Shown: one piece after another, positions 29,155 to 37,600 of the stretch
How the letters are laid out: the number at the start of each line of letters is the position of its first letter
How positions within the stretch are numbered: position 1 is the stretch's first letter
NCBI GenBank assembly: GCA_900315455.1
Contig: OMZE01000004.1
Span: 124,001-188,000 of the forward strand
Length of the DNA: 64,000 nt
Reading direction: 5' to 3'
Source: an uncultured Prevotellaceae bacterium
GTDB taxonomy: Bacteria > Bacteroidota > Bacteroidia > Bacteroidales > Bacteroidaceae
The notes under the pieces: model-generated
What the model saw: only the letters and a program-made list of their open reading frames with translations
Database searches by the model: none
What the model was told of the DNA's origin: nothing
Program-made: the position numbers and the translations under genes

Positions 29155-30717
29155 TTATCTGTCGATGTCGGGGATGACGAAGTCGATGGCTGCACCCGTA
29201 GTCACGAGGTCGGCTATCTTCTGACCGCGAAGCATGGGGTCGAGAGCACCTACGAGGGTAAGACCCATCGGACGCATCTTCATGCGGTAGGGACTCTTGT
29301 CGCCACGGGAGTCGAGATAGACGCCGAACTCACCGCTGGCACCCTCAACAGAAAAAAACCACTGGCCCTCGGGCACCTTGATGATGGCTTTCTGCTTCAC
29401 GTAGAAGTCGCCCTCGGGGATGTTGTCGATGAGTTGCTCGATGATGTCGAGACTCTGGTACATCTCCTGAATATGCACGAGGTAGCGGTCCATAGAGTCG
29501 CAGCCGGTAAGGGTAATCTGCTTCCAATCCACCTTGTCGTACATGTCGTAGGGGTGGTTCTTGCGCACGTCGTTGGCCCAGCCTGCGGCACGTCCTGCCG
29601 GACCGGTCACCGCATAGTTGATGCAGTCGTCGAGACCCATCACGCCCACTTTCTCGAAACGGTTGTGGGTGATGACATTGTCACCAAACACGTCCATATA
29701 CTCCTGAATCATAGGACGAAGATACTTGCACAGGGCCTTGGTATTCTTCACGAAATCGGGGTCGATGTCGTCTTGCAGTCCACCTATTCTATAATAATTC
29801 TGGATAAGTCGTCCGCCGGTGGTCTCTTCCATCACGTTGAGCACATGCTCACGGTCGCGCATACAGTAGAGGAACGCGGTGAGGGCACCGAGGTCCTGCG
29901 CGCAGCAACCGCAGTAGAGCAGGTGGTTGTCGAGTCGCTGGAGTTCGTCCATGATGGTGCGGATATACTTGATACGGTCGGTGAGTTCCACACCCAGACC
30001 TTCTTCTATCACGCCCACAAGGGCATGACGGTGCATCATCGCCGAGAGATAGTTGAGGCGGTCAGTAAGGGCGAGGGTCTGCGGATAGGTGTAACTCTCC
30101 CACATCTTCTCAATACCGCGGTGGATATATCCTACATGCGGATAGATACGCTTCACGGTCTCACCGTCGAGCACGGTCTGCAAACGAAGCACACCATGGG
30201 TGGAGGGGTGTTGCGGACCGATGTTCACCACGTAGTCGTTGTCGTCGATAAGACGGTTTCTCTTGCATACGAGTTTACCGTCTTCGTCGAGGGCGTATTC
30301 CCTGCCATATTCACTCTCCTTGTCGTCCTCCAGCGAATATTCGTCGTTGAACTCCCAGTCCTTGCGGAAGGGATGGCCCTTGAAGTCGGTGCGCAGGAAG
30401 AGACGTTCCATGTTGGGATGCCCGAGGAACTTGATGCCGAAAAAGTCGTAGACCTCGCGCTCGAGCAGGTCGGCAGCCTTCCAAAGACCGATGACGGAGG
30501 GGATGACGTAATCGTCGCCCACCTGGCGTGCGATGGTCTTCACACTGGTGCGCTCATGGCTCTGGGTGTTCTCAAGGATATAGATACAGCCCAAACCTTC
30601 CTCGCCGAAGTCCTCACCGATAATGGTGACAAGATAGTCGAAATGGGATTTGTCCTTCAGTTCGCGCATTTCCTTGGCGAAACTGTCGAAACCGATGATT
30701 TTGCTTTCAATTTTCAT
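29155..30717 (-). CDS. nuoCD: Fused NADH-quinone oxidoreductase-type subunit C/D
   Basis: 520 residues. The NuoC part (1-~150) includes 'ADLLEREVYDFFGIKFLGHPNMERLFLRTDF'; the NuoD part follows ('VVNIGPQHPSTHGVLRLQTVLDGETV', 'GYIHRGIEKMWESYTYPQTLALTDRLNY', 'RLDNHLLYCGCCAQDLGA') and ends PDIDR as in all NuoD proteins. NuoD lines the quinone site. Fusion of C and D also occurs in enterobacteria and is usual in Bacteroidetes. Its ATG overlaps the nuoB stop by 4 bases. Confidence 0.97.
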   Translation of the reverse strand: MKIESKIIGFDSFAKEMRELKDKSHFDYLVTIIGEDFGEEGLGCIYILENTQSHERTSVKTIARQVGDDYVIPSVIGLWKAADLLEREVYDFFGIKFLGHPNMERLFLRTDFKGHPFRKDWEFNDEYSLEDDKESEYGREYALDEDGKLVCKRNRLIDDNDYVVNIGPQHPSTHGVLRLQTVLDGETVKRIYPHVGYIHRGIEKMWESYTYPQTLALTDRLNYLSAMMHRHALVGVIEEGLGVELTDRIKYIRTIMDELQRLDNHLLYCGCCAQDLGALTAFLYCMRDREHVLNVMEETTGGRLIQNYYRIGGLQDDIDPDFVKNTKALCKYLRPMIQEYMDVFGDNVITHNRFEKVGVMGLDDCINYAVTGPAGRAAGWANDVRKNHPYDMYDKVDWKQITLTGCDSMDRYLVHIQEMYQSLDIIEQLIDNIPEGDFYVKQKAIIKVPEGQWFFSVEGASGEFGVYLDSRGDKSPYRMKMRPMGLTLVGALDPMLRGQKIADLVTTGAAIDFVIPDIDR

Positions 30718-31412
30718 TTCGTCTCCTCCTTGTTCTCTTTAAGTTCGTCAACGAAGTTGTCGGGCACATCGGTCACCACAATGGGTCGCTGCCAACCCGA
30801 AGCAATGGCGGAATTCGAGAGGTTGAGTTCCCGCTCTTCCTTCGTCTGCTTGTGGTTGACACCACCAAAGAACTTCTCTACCTTTACCTTGCGCTGCAAC
30901 TGCATCATGCCATACATAATGGCTTCAGGGCGAGGGGGACATCCGGGGATATAGACATCTACGGGAACGATTTCCTCAATGCCTTTCACCACGTGGTAAC
31001 TTGACTTGAAGGGACCGCCGGAGATGGCACAACCGCCAACGGCGATAACATACTTGGGCTCGGCCATCTCGTCGTAGAGACGCTTGAACACCGGAGCCAT
31101 CTTGTGGGTGATGGTGCCGGCACACATAATCAGGTCGGCCTGACGGGGTGAGTTGCGGGTCACCTCGAAACCGAAACGGGCAAAGTCGTAGCGGGCGCAT
31201 CCCACCGACATGAACTCGATGCCGCAGCATGAGGTGGCGAAGGTAAGCGACCAAAGGGAGTTGGACCGGCCCCAGTTGATGAGTTGGTCTAAGTTGCCAG
31301 TAACGACATTCACACCACCCTCATTAAGTTCCTCGATGAGTTTCTCCAGACCTTCATTGTCCTTGAACTCGTCGTAGGGAATACTCTTGATGCGTGGTTT
31401 CCTTACTTCCAT
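30714..31412 (-). CDS. nuoB: NADH-quinone oxidoreductase-type subunit B, N2 cluster
   Basis: 232 residues from the ATG at 31412. Binds terminal cluster N2 with 'ATSCCGIEFM' (vicinal Cys), 'GTITHKMAPVFKRLYDEMAEPKYVIAVGGCAISGG' and 'YIPGCPPRPEAIMYG'. A longer open frame runs upstream through nuoA, but conserved sequence starts at this ATG, giving a 10-base overlap with the nuoA end. A C-terminal extension of ~40 residues goes beyond the usual NuoB core. Confidence 0.95.
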   Translation of the reverse strand: MEVRKPRIKSIPYDEFKDNEGLEKLIEELNEGGVNVVTGNLDQLINWGRSNSLWSLTFATSCCGIEFMSVGCARYDFARFGFEVTRNSPRQADLIMCAGTITHKMAPVFKRLYDEMAEPKYVIAVGGCAISGGPFKSSYHVVKGIEEIVPVDVYIPGCPPRPEAIMYGMMQLQRKVKVEKFFGGVNHKQTKEERELNLSNSAIASGWQRPIVVTDVPDNFVDELKENKEETK

Positions 31413-31753
31413 TCCAACGCTCCTTTCCGCCAGGCGTAGGCCAGGCCAAATACGAGCACAAGAAGGAAGAATCCGATGCTGACTACTGCCATCACACCGA
31501 ACTGCTTCACCACTACGGCCCATGGGTACAGAAATACCGTCTCGATGTCGAACAAGAGGAAGAGGATGGCGAAGAGGTAATAACCTATCGACACGGGCAA
31601 CCATGAAGACCCGTGCGTCGGAATACCACATTCGTATGGCTCACCCTTCAACTTGTTGTACGACCGAGGCCCAATCAACTTGGCGATGACGTAAGCCGCC
31701 ACTACCAAGACAACTGCCGTCAAAATGACGGTAACAAACAAAGTGAAATACAT
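31403..31753 (-). CDS. nuoA: NADH-quinone oxidoreductase-type subunit A
   Basis: 116 residues, three TM helices; 'GEPYECGIPTHGSSW' and 'FLLFDIETVFLYPWA' are NuoA/ND3 hallmarks. First gene of the operon A-B-CD-H-I-J-K-L-M-N. The leader upstream carries a three-unit repeat with -7-like boxes facing this gene. Confidence 0.96.
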   Translation of the reverse strand: MYFTLFVTVILTAVVLVVAAYVIAKLIGPRSYNKLKGEPYECGIPTHGSSWLPVSIGYYLFAILFLLFDIETVFLYPWAVVVKQFGVMAVVSIGFFLLVLVFGLAYAWRKGALEWK

Positions 31754-31828
31754 ATATATGTGTGTTTAAAATTGTATGCGCTTTCTGAGTTTGCTTTGAT
31801 TATCCCTTAACACTGAGTTGCAAAAGCA

Positions 31829-32042
31829 GTGCAGAAGAACTCGTTCTTATGCCGAGGTGCAGCCTACCTTCGCAAATTTTTTGGCAAAGGTAGTGCAAAC
31901 CGAGTGCAGAAGAACTCGTTCTTATGCCGAGGTGCAGCCTACCTTCGCAAATTTTTTGCAAAGGTAGTGCAAACCGAGTGCAGAAGAACTTGTTCTTATG
32001 CCGAGGTGCAGCCTACCTTCGCAAATTTTTTGCAAAGGTAGT
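31829..32042 (-). repeat. Three tandem 74/75-bp units with -7-like boxes and hairpins upstream of nuoA
   Basis: Units start at 31829, 31904 and 31978 (third unit partial). Each contains on the minus strand TACCTTTG (31892-31885, 31966-31959, 32040-32033), which fits the -7 consensus TAnnTTTG and forms the 5' arm of a 12-bp hairpin with 3-4 nt loop, then AAGGTAGGCTGCACCTCGG, then the palindrome AAGAACGAGTTCTT. No good -33 is found at 19-21 nt. Two short unit variants differ by a single G. The rest of the 444-base gap (31754-31828, 32043-32197) shows nothing recognisable. Same family as the array at 38971. Confidence 0.85.
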
Positions 32043-32197
32043 AATAAAAAGCCAACTAACCTAATAATAATTAAGATTTATTCGTTTTTTACTCAACTTT
32101 GGCAAGTAAAGAATGAATCGATGAAAAGAAAGGTTTTAATAAAGTGGGGGAAACAATAATGTCTTCAAAAATAGCAACAAAACAGGCGCAAGCCCCT

Positions 32198-33067
32198 TTA
32201 ACTCCCCTTAGTATGGAAAGCCACAAGACCTTTCATCGGACTCTGCTCTACCCTATCTACTGCGAATCCTTCTTTTTCTGCCGCGCAGACAAACTGTTCG
32301 CGGAAATAATACGCCACACTTCCTATGGCACGCACGGGCAAGTCACGACGACCGTATTGAACGAGATTACGGCGGAAAAATGTCCTAAAATTGTCAACCA
32401 CAAGTTTACAAACCGCATCTTCTTCCAGGTGCTGGTAGATAAAACGGGTGGTCTGGGCAAGGAAACGGTTGGGAAGGGGTTCACGGTAGACTTTTTGGAT
32501 GATAGCAGCCACATCAAGGCCTGTCTGCCGTTGATATTCCTCATACAACCCCTGAGGAAGAAGTCCTTTGCAAAGAGAACCCAGAAAGAGCCGTCCCATC
32601 ACGGCACCGCTGCCCTCGTCACCGAGGATATAGCCAAGAGGCGGGGTATTCTTCACCAGTTGATTTCCATCGTAAAGCCCTGAATTGGAACCTGTTCCAA
32701 GGATACATGCAATGCCTTCTTCAGCACCGAAGAGGGCGCGGGCGGCACCAAGAAGGTCGCCAGAAACCGTCACTTCCGGAGTGTCATAAATGCTTCTCTC
32801 ATCGATGAACTTACTGCTAAGCAGTCGTTCCAATCGTGGTATGGCTGTGGGCAACGCACCTGCACCATAATAATGCACCTGCCCTACCCCACTGACCAAC
32901 CGCAGGAATTCATTGTCAAACTCCTCATCCAGAATACGGACTATCTGCTCATCGGTCTGGTGCACAGGGTTGATGCCCTGTGTCGAGGATTGGGCTACGA
33001 CACCATGTTCATCAACAAGGCACCAGTCGGTCTTTGTACTGCCACTATCTGCAATGAGGATCTTCAT
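32198..33067 (-). CDS. BadF/BadG/BcrA/BcrD-family ATPase, N-acetylglucosamine-kinase-like
   Basis: 289 residues, ASKHA sugar-kinase fold. Phosphate-1 loop 'LIADSGSTKTDWCLVDEHG', then 'CILGTGSNSGLYDG' (phosphate-2) and 'GYILGDEGSGAVMGRLFLG', which match the GlcNAc-kinase (MurK/NAGK-like) branch. Likely phosphorylates GlcNAc or a related amino sugar from cell-wall or glycan turnover. No neighbouring sugar operon supports one substrate. No clear promoter seen. Confidence 0.75.
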   Translation of the reverse strand: MKILIADSGSTKTDWCLVDEHGVVAQSSTQGINPVHQTDEQIVRILDEEFDNEFLRLVSGVGQVHYYGAGALPTAIPRLERLLSSKFIDERSIYDTPEVTVSGDLLGAARALFGAEEGIACILGTGSNSGLYDGNQLVKNTPPLGYILGDEGSGAVMGRLFLGSLCKGLLPQGLYEEYQRQTGLDVAAIIQKVYREPLPNRFLAQTTRFIYQHLEEDAVCKLVVDNFRTFFRRNLVQYGRRDLPVRAIGSVAYYFREQFVCAAEKEGFAVDRVEQSPMKGLVAFHTKGS

Positions 33068-33074
33068 TTCTTGT

Positions 33075-33128
33075 TCTTCTTATCTCCAAAATTTCCTAAG
33101 GTTTCCCAAGTATTTCCATGACTTCCTA
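33075..33128. repeat. Approximately 9-nt periodic TTTCC repeat
   Basis: CC dinucleotides of nnTTTCCnn recur at spacings of 9, 10, 11, 9 and 9 nt just before the start of the GlcNAc-kinase-like gene. Degenerate. Confidence 0.45.
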
Positions 33129-33158
33129 AGAAACCCAGGTTTTCTAAATAATTACTGG

Positions 33159-33282
33159 GACTGCGGGCTGGACTCGAACCAGCGACCTGTAACCAGGAGA
33201 TATGAAGTATGACGTAATTGGTCCTTGGAAGGAAATTTCACCTCAAAAACGTTACCGCTCTACCAACTGAGCTACCGCAGTC
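33159..33282 (-). tRNA. tRNA gene with a 50-nt insertion in the anticodon loop
   Basis: Minus strand 33282 to 33159. Acceptor GACTGCG/CGCAGTC (7 perfect pairs), D arm GCTC-AGTTGGTA-GAGC, anticodon stem GTAAC/GTTAC (5 perfect pairs), variable AGGTC, T arm GCTGG-TTCGAGT-CCAGC. The 'anticodon loop' between the two stem halves is 57 nt instead of 7. CCA is not encoded. No cut that leaves a 7-nt loop gives a purine at position 37, so an anticodon cannot be assigned. A consensus promoter lies upstream, so it is probably transcribed. It could be an intron-containing tRNA, a tRNA-like RNA or a pseudogene. Confidence 0.75.
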
Positions 33283-33317
33283 ATATATACAATTCTATTA
33301 TCTTCGCTGTTGCGTTG

Positions 33318-33349
33318 CAAAGATAATGAATGACAAATGAATCTCCAAA
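33318..33349 (-). promoter_or_regulatory. Consensus promoter of the interrupted tRNA
   Basis: Minus strand TTTG (33349-33346), 20-nt spacer, TATCTTTG (33325-33318), about 28 nt before the predicted tRNA 5' end. Confidence 0.65.
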
Positions 33350-33487
33350 AAAAACTGAACAATTCGTCATTTCGGGATATTCAGACTATTCAATTATGCA
33401 GACAATTAGGTTTTGTATTCTCTTCTTGCTCAGTCATTTTAACCATCATCTCCACGAAACATATCCCACATGGACACTTGGCGCACC

Positions 33488-34369
33488 TTAGTTCTTTCGA
33501 TAATCGGAAGGCGATAACCCGGTGTCGTGTTTGAAATAACGGCAAAAGAAAGAATCGGTGGGGAAATGAAGTGCATCGGCTATCTCCCGGATACTCATAT
33601 CGGTGGTGCGCAGAAGGGTCTTTGCCTCAATGACAACCCGCTGCCGTATGTGTTCCATCGGGAGTTTTCCAGAGGCCTGACGTATCAGTTTTGAGAAATG
33701 TTTTGCGCTGATGCACTGCTTGTCTGAATAAAACTGCACAGTACGTTCACGGGTGGCAAATAATTGAAGGTCGTCCAAGAAACGGAGGAAGACCTCATCC
33801 GCCCGTGATTCGGAACTGGAGACATGCCTCATCGGCATCTGGGGATGAGACAGGAAGGATGCCACAGAGACCGAAAGGAAGCCCCTGACGACTTCATCCC
33901 TCAAAGCATCAGAGGTGTCTTTGTATAAGGCCTCAATCTGATTGTAAAGGCTAAGATAGCGCTGCAGCAGGTTTTCGTCCAGATGCAGGGCCAACGGGAT
34001 GGAACGATGCTCCAACCATGTACCCAACTTTTCAGCAAGCCGGCTGAACAACCACTCTTCTTCTGTAGACGGGAAAGCCATGGAAATGGTCGTAAGATTG
34101 CTAGAGTGGGCAAGGCTCTCGATAATGGATCCATCCTGGATAACGACAACGTCTCCCCGTGTCAGTGTCAGCCTCCTCTGATTAATGCACGCCTTCAATT
34201 CACCTTCTATGCAGATAATGGCAGCAGTGAAGGTGAGTCTGAAAGGGAAAGGAAGTTGGGCAGGGGGAGCATAGTTGTTGCAAATATAAACGGACTGTCC
34301 TATAGCCATGCTCGGTTTCCTGGTGCGAAAGCGAGCGAGTTGAATTCTCGAGATTTGTCCTGGCAGCAT
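33488..34369 (-). CDS. AraC-family transcriptional regulator
   Basis: 293 residues. N-terminal cupin-like sensor half (~20-130, 'LTLTRGDVVVIQDGSIIESLAH'), C-terminal AraC HTH pair: 'CISAKHFSKLIRQASGKLPMEHIRQRVVIEAKTLLRTTDMSIREIADALHFPTDSFFCRYFKHDTGLSPSDYRKN'-type sequence at ~210-293 with the usual second-helix signature. Divergently arranged with the GH5-GH106 gene, so it may control that gene (inference). Start at 34369 follows a promoter by ~10 nt; the ATG at 34309 (MAIGQ) is an alternative. Confidence 0.85.
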   Translation of the reverse strand: MLPGQISRIQLARFRTRKPSMAIGQSVYICNNYAPPAQLPFPFRLTFTAAIICIEGELKACINQRRLTLTRGDVVVIQDGSIIESLAHSSNLTTISMAFPSTEEEWLFSRLAEKLGTWLEHRSIPLALHLDENLLQRYLSLYNQIEALYKDTSDALRDEVVRGFLSVSVASFLSHPQMPMRHVSSSESRADEVFLRFLDDLQLFATRERTVQFYSDKQCISAKHFSKLIRQASGKLPMEHIRQRVVIEAKTLLRTTDMSIREIADALHFPTDSFFCRYFKHDTGLSPSDYRKN

Positions 34370-34385
34370 ATGGTCGATTTTTCGC

Positions 34386-34416
34386 CAAAGGTAGATATTT
34401 GTACCGATTTCAGCAA
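34386..34416 (-). promoter_or_regulatory. Promoter of the AraC-family gene
   Basis: Minus strand TTG (34416-34414), 20-nt spacer, TACCTTTG (34393-34386). Gives a very short leader for the start at 34369. Confidence 0.5.
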
Positions 34417-34490
34417 GGATTTGGTTGAAAAAGCGAGTTATTTGACATTAATTGCGGACAATAGATAATGCCTTTTCAGAAATGAAAGTG

Positions 34491-34498
34491 TATTTTTG
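34491..34498 (+). promoter_or_regulatory. -7 box candidate of the GH5-GH106 gene
   Basis: TATTTTTG matches TAnnTTTG; no TTTG at -33 is visible, suggesting dependence on an activator. It lies ~108 nt before the ATG at 34606. Confidence 0.4.
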
Positions 34499-34526
34499 CA
34501 TAGTGAAACCATAGAACATGTTTGAC

Positions 34527-34691
34527 ATGAAAAGAGCAACGCTTTTCCTGTCTGCATTTCTCTTCTCCGTGACTACAAAATTGAAAACTGCACATATAAG
34601 AAAAAATGAAAAGAAATCTGTTTATTCTCATTGTTGCTTTAGTTTCCTTGTCGGCCATTGCACAAAACAAGGAAACTACATCGGCCCTTAA
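34527..34691 (+). pseudogene. Vestigial signal-peptide ORF before the GH5-GH106 gene
   Basis: ATG at 34527 encodes MKRATLFLSAFLFSVTT, a typical signal-peptide start, then runs into unrelated residues and stops at 34691 in a frame different from the glycosidase. It looks like the 5' remnant of a lost secreted-protein gene. It could also be chance or a leader peptide. Confidence 0.35.
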
Positions 34692-37600
34692 GCCGGTAAA
34701 CATCACCCAACTGGAAGGGACTTGGTATGGCCTGTACATGGGCAGCCAGGCTTCCGTCACCTTCAGCAAAGACGAAACCTATGCCATCTGGAATGAGGCA
34801 TTCTCGCAGATGAACATTGCGGGCTCCTATGCCTTGAATGGCAATACGCTTTCTCTCGGAGGCATTCCTGGAATGGACGGTAAAGGTATTGTATCAGTTG
34901 ATGGAGACACGATGGACCTATTGGTGGTTTTCGGTGCACAAGGCATGGTACAGGCCCCGGCCTCGTTCGATGACGGCATCGGCAATCCTGCTGCCATGAG
35001 GTTGCACTTGAGCCGCGACAAAAAGGTTTTCAACCAGGCTTCCACACCGGTAAATGCCCCCGCTAAGGCATATTTGGCTTTTGAACGCAACATGCGTCTT
35101 GGAAAAGGCATCAATCTGAATTCTGTTCTTGACGGCGTCAGAGATGGGCAGCCCCTCAAACAAGGAAGCATCAAGGCAATTGCTTCCCAGGGCTTTAACA
35201 GTGTACGCATCCCTATCCGCTGGGGAGCCCACACTCTCCAGAAAGTTCCCAATACCATTGACCCTGACTTTTTTAAAAAAGTGGATGGCATAGTGAATGA
35301 ATGTCTGGAAAATGGTCTGGCCGTAATATTGGACAACCATTACTATCCGGTCATATCCTTCGGATTTGAATCGCAGGACCTTTCTTATGAGGAGAACATC
35401 GACCGCCTGTATAGCATTTGGGAGCAACTGTCCGCACACTACAAGGACTATGCCGACGAGAGCATCTACTTCGGCATCATGAACGAGCCCAGTCTACAGT
35501 TGGAACCTTCACGCTGGAACGAAATCGTAGCCGAATGCGTGAAAAGGATTCGCAAGGACAATCCCGGCAAGACCATCATGGTAGCCACACCATCTCTGGG
35601 TCAGCACTGGACCATCGGTCTGCTGGATTTTCCTGAAGATGAATGGAATCTGATTGTTGACACCCACTATTATCTGCCTCAGACTTTTACACATCAAGGC
35701 ATTGCTTTCGCAATGGCAGAAGGGTCTTTGGGAACGCCATGGACTGGAAACGCCATGGAGAAGGCCCCTATTGCCCACGACATGGACTTTCTTGCGGCCT
35801 GGAGCAAGCGCAACGCCCGCCCGGTGGACATCGGAGAGTTTGGTGTTTGCGACAATGCCGACGACGCATCCAGGAATGCCTATCTGAGTTTTGTGAGCAG
35901 TGAGATATCCAAACATGGTTTTTCCTTCCATCTGTGGGCCTATTTCCGCGACACCTTTGGCATTTATGACGAAGATTCCGAGAAGTGGAACCAAGGTATC
36001 TTGGATGCACTTCAACTGAAAAATGAAGACTTTCAGTCCTCCTTCAAGAATCCGCCCCTCTCCTATGCACCGTTCGTGCGCTGGTGGTGGCCGGGCAATG
36101 ATGTGGAAACAAATGAACTTCAAAGGGAGATGAATCTCTTCGCCCGCCATCACATCGGCGGCGTGGAAATCCAGTCGTTTGCATTGGTCGTGCCTCCTCC
36201 CATGGACCGGATGGCGCAAATCATGAGTTTTGACACCGAAGCCTATTATTCCAATCTGAAGACGGTGATGGAAGCAGCACAGCGGAACGGCATGACAGTG
36301 GACCTGACCAACGGCAGCGGCTGGCCGGCATCCGGCTCCCATATCTCGGAGGCAGAGGAAAACCGCTCGCTACAATACGGAATGGCCGTCATCCCGGCAG
36401 AGGGCGGCACACTGGAGATTCCAAGGTCTGAACGGCAGGACAGCAAGTTTGCTGAACTTGTGGGACTGCTGGAGGCAGAGGTGTCTGAACCAACTGCCGA
36501 CGGTTCACGGAAGATTCAAAAGGTGAAGAAGGTGAACAGCGCCTCTTTCGCCCCAAGAAAAGCCGCTGCCGGATTCCAGCGTGTTCTCATCGCGCTTTGG
36601 AACGTACCTTCGCAGGAAACGAACATGATTGTGGCCAAAGCAGATGCAGGGAACGTGATGGACCATTTCGACACCGATGTTCTCCGGAAGAATTACGATC
36701 ATTATTTCGGGGCGGCTACTGGACTGGACGCGTATTACGGAAAACCGTTTCGTGCCTTCTTCAACGACAGTTATGAGTTCAAGGTAGACCGGCACATCAC
36801 GGCAGATTTCGGTGAAGTCTTCCAACGCCGCCGGGGATATGACCCGTTACCCTGGATGCCTGCCAATATCTGGTACGGCTACAACAACATGTATGATAAC
36901 GGGCATGCGGCTCCAGAGTTTCGTTTCGGCGAAGAAGACTGGCGCCTCCGCTACGACTACGACCTGACCGTCAGCGACCTGGCACGAAAACATCTTCTCA
37001 AAGGTTCCTCTTCGTGGGCGCATGAGCACGGGCTGCTGCACCGCACCCAAGCCTATGGCCTGCCCATGGACTATATGGGAGCCGCAGGTGATGCCGATAT
37101 ACCAGAGACAGAGAACATGATTTTCGGTGGAGGAAGCGAAGGAGGCCTGAAAATGGTTTCTTCAGGGGCTATGCTATACAACAGGCCACTCGTCAGCGCA
37201 GAATCAGGAGTCCATATCAACCGTGCCCTGATGGTTACGCCCCAAAAACTGCGCTCCATTGCCGACAAACTCCTCTCCTGCGGTATCAACCAGATTATCT
37301 GGCATGGTTCTCCCTACAAATATGAAGTGGCTGGCAATCCCTGGCAACCCTTCTACAATTCCACAATCGGGGTCAACTTCTCCTCTGACCTTAGTGAAGA
37401 AAACGTCTTCTGGGACGAACTGGCAGAGGTGAACCAATATGTGCAGCGGGCTCAGTATCTGATGCGCAGCGGGAAGGCCGAAGCCGACATCCTTGTATAT
37501 TATCCCTTCCTGGAATACAGCAGCAGCGTGAAGAACCCGGAGGAAATCCTCTACTATGGAATGCTTCCCGAGACGGAACCCGGGACCGACAACGAGCAGG

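Noticed and set aside
24806-30954. Long open frames on the opposite strand of the nuo genes (about 600 codons)
   Set aside because: They mirror conserved nuo genes, have low-complexity His/Glu/Val-rich composition and no start signals. They are products of codon bias.
31829-32042. CRISPR-like array of three repeats
   Set aside because: Units are 74/75 bp and contiguous without unique spacers, no cas genes nearby, and they share blocks with the thrA leader. A promoter repeat explains them better.
33159-33282. Group I intron in the tRNA
   Set aside because: 50 nt is far too short for a group I core, and no P/Q/R/S elements are visible.
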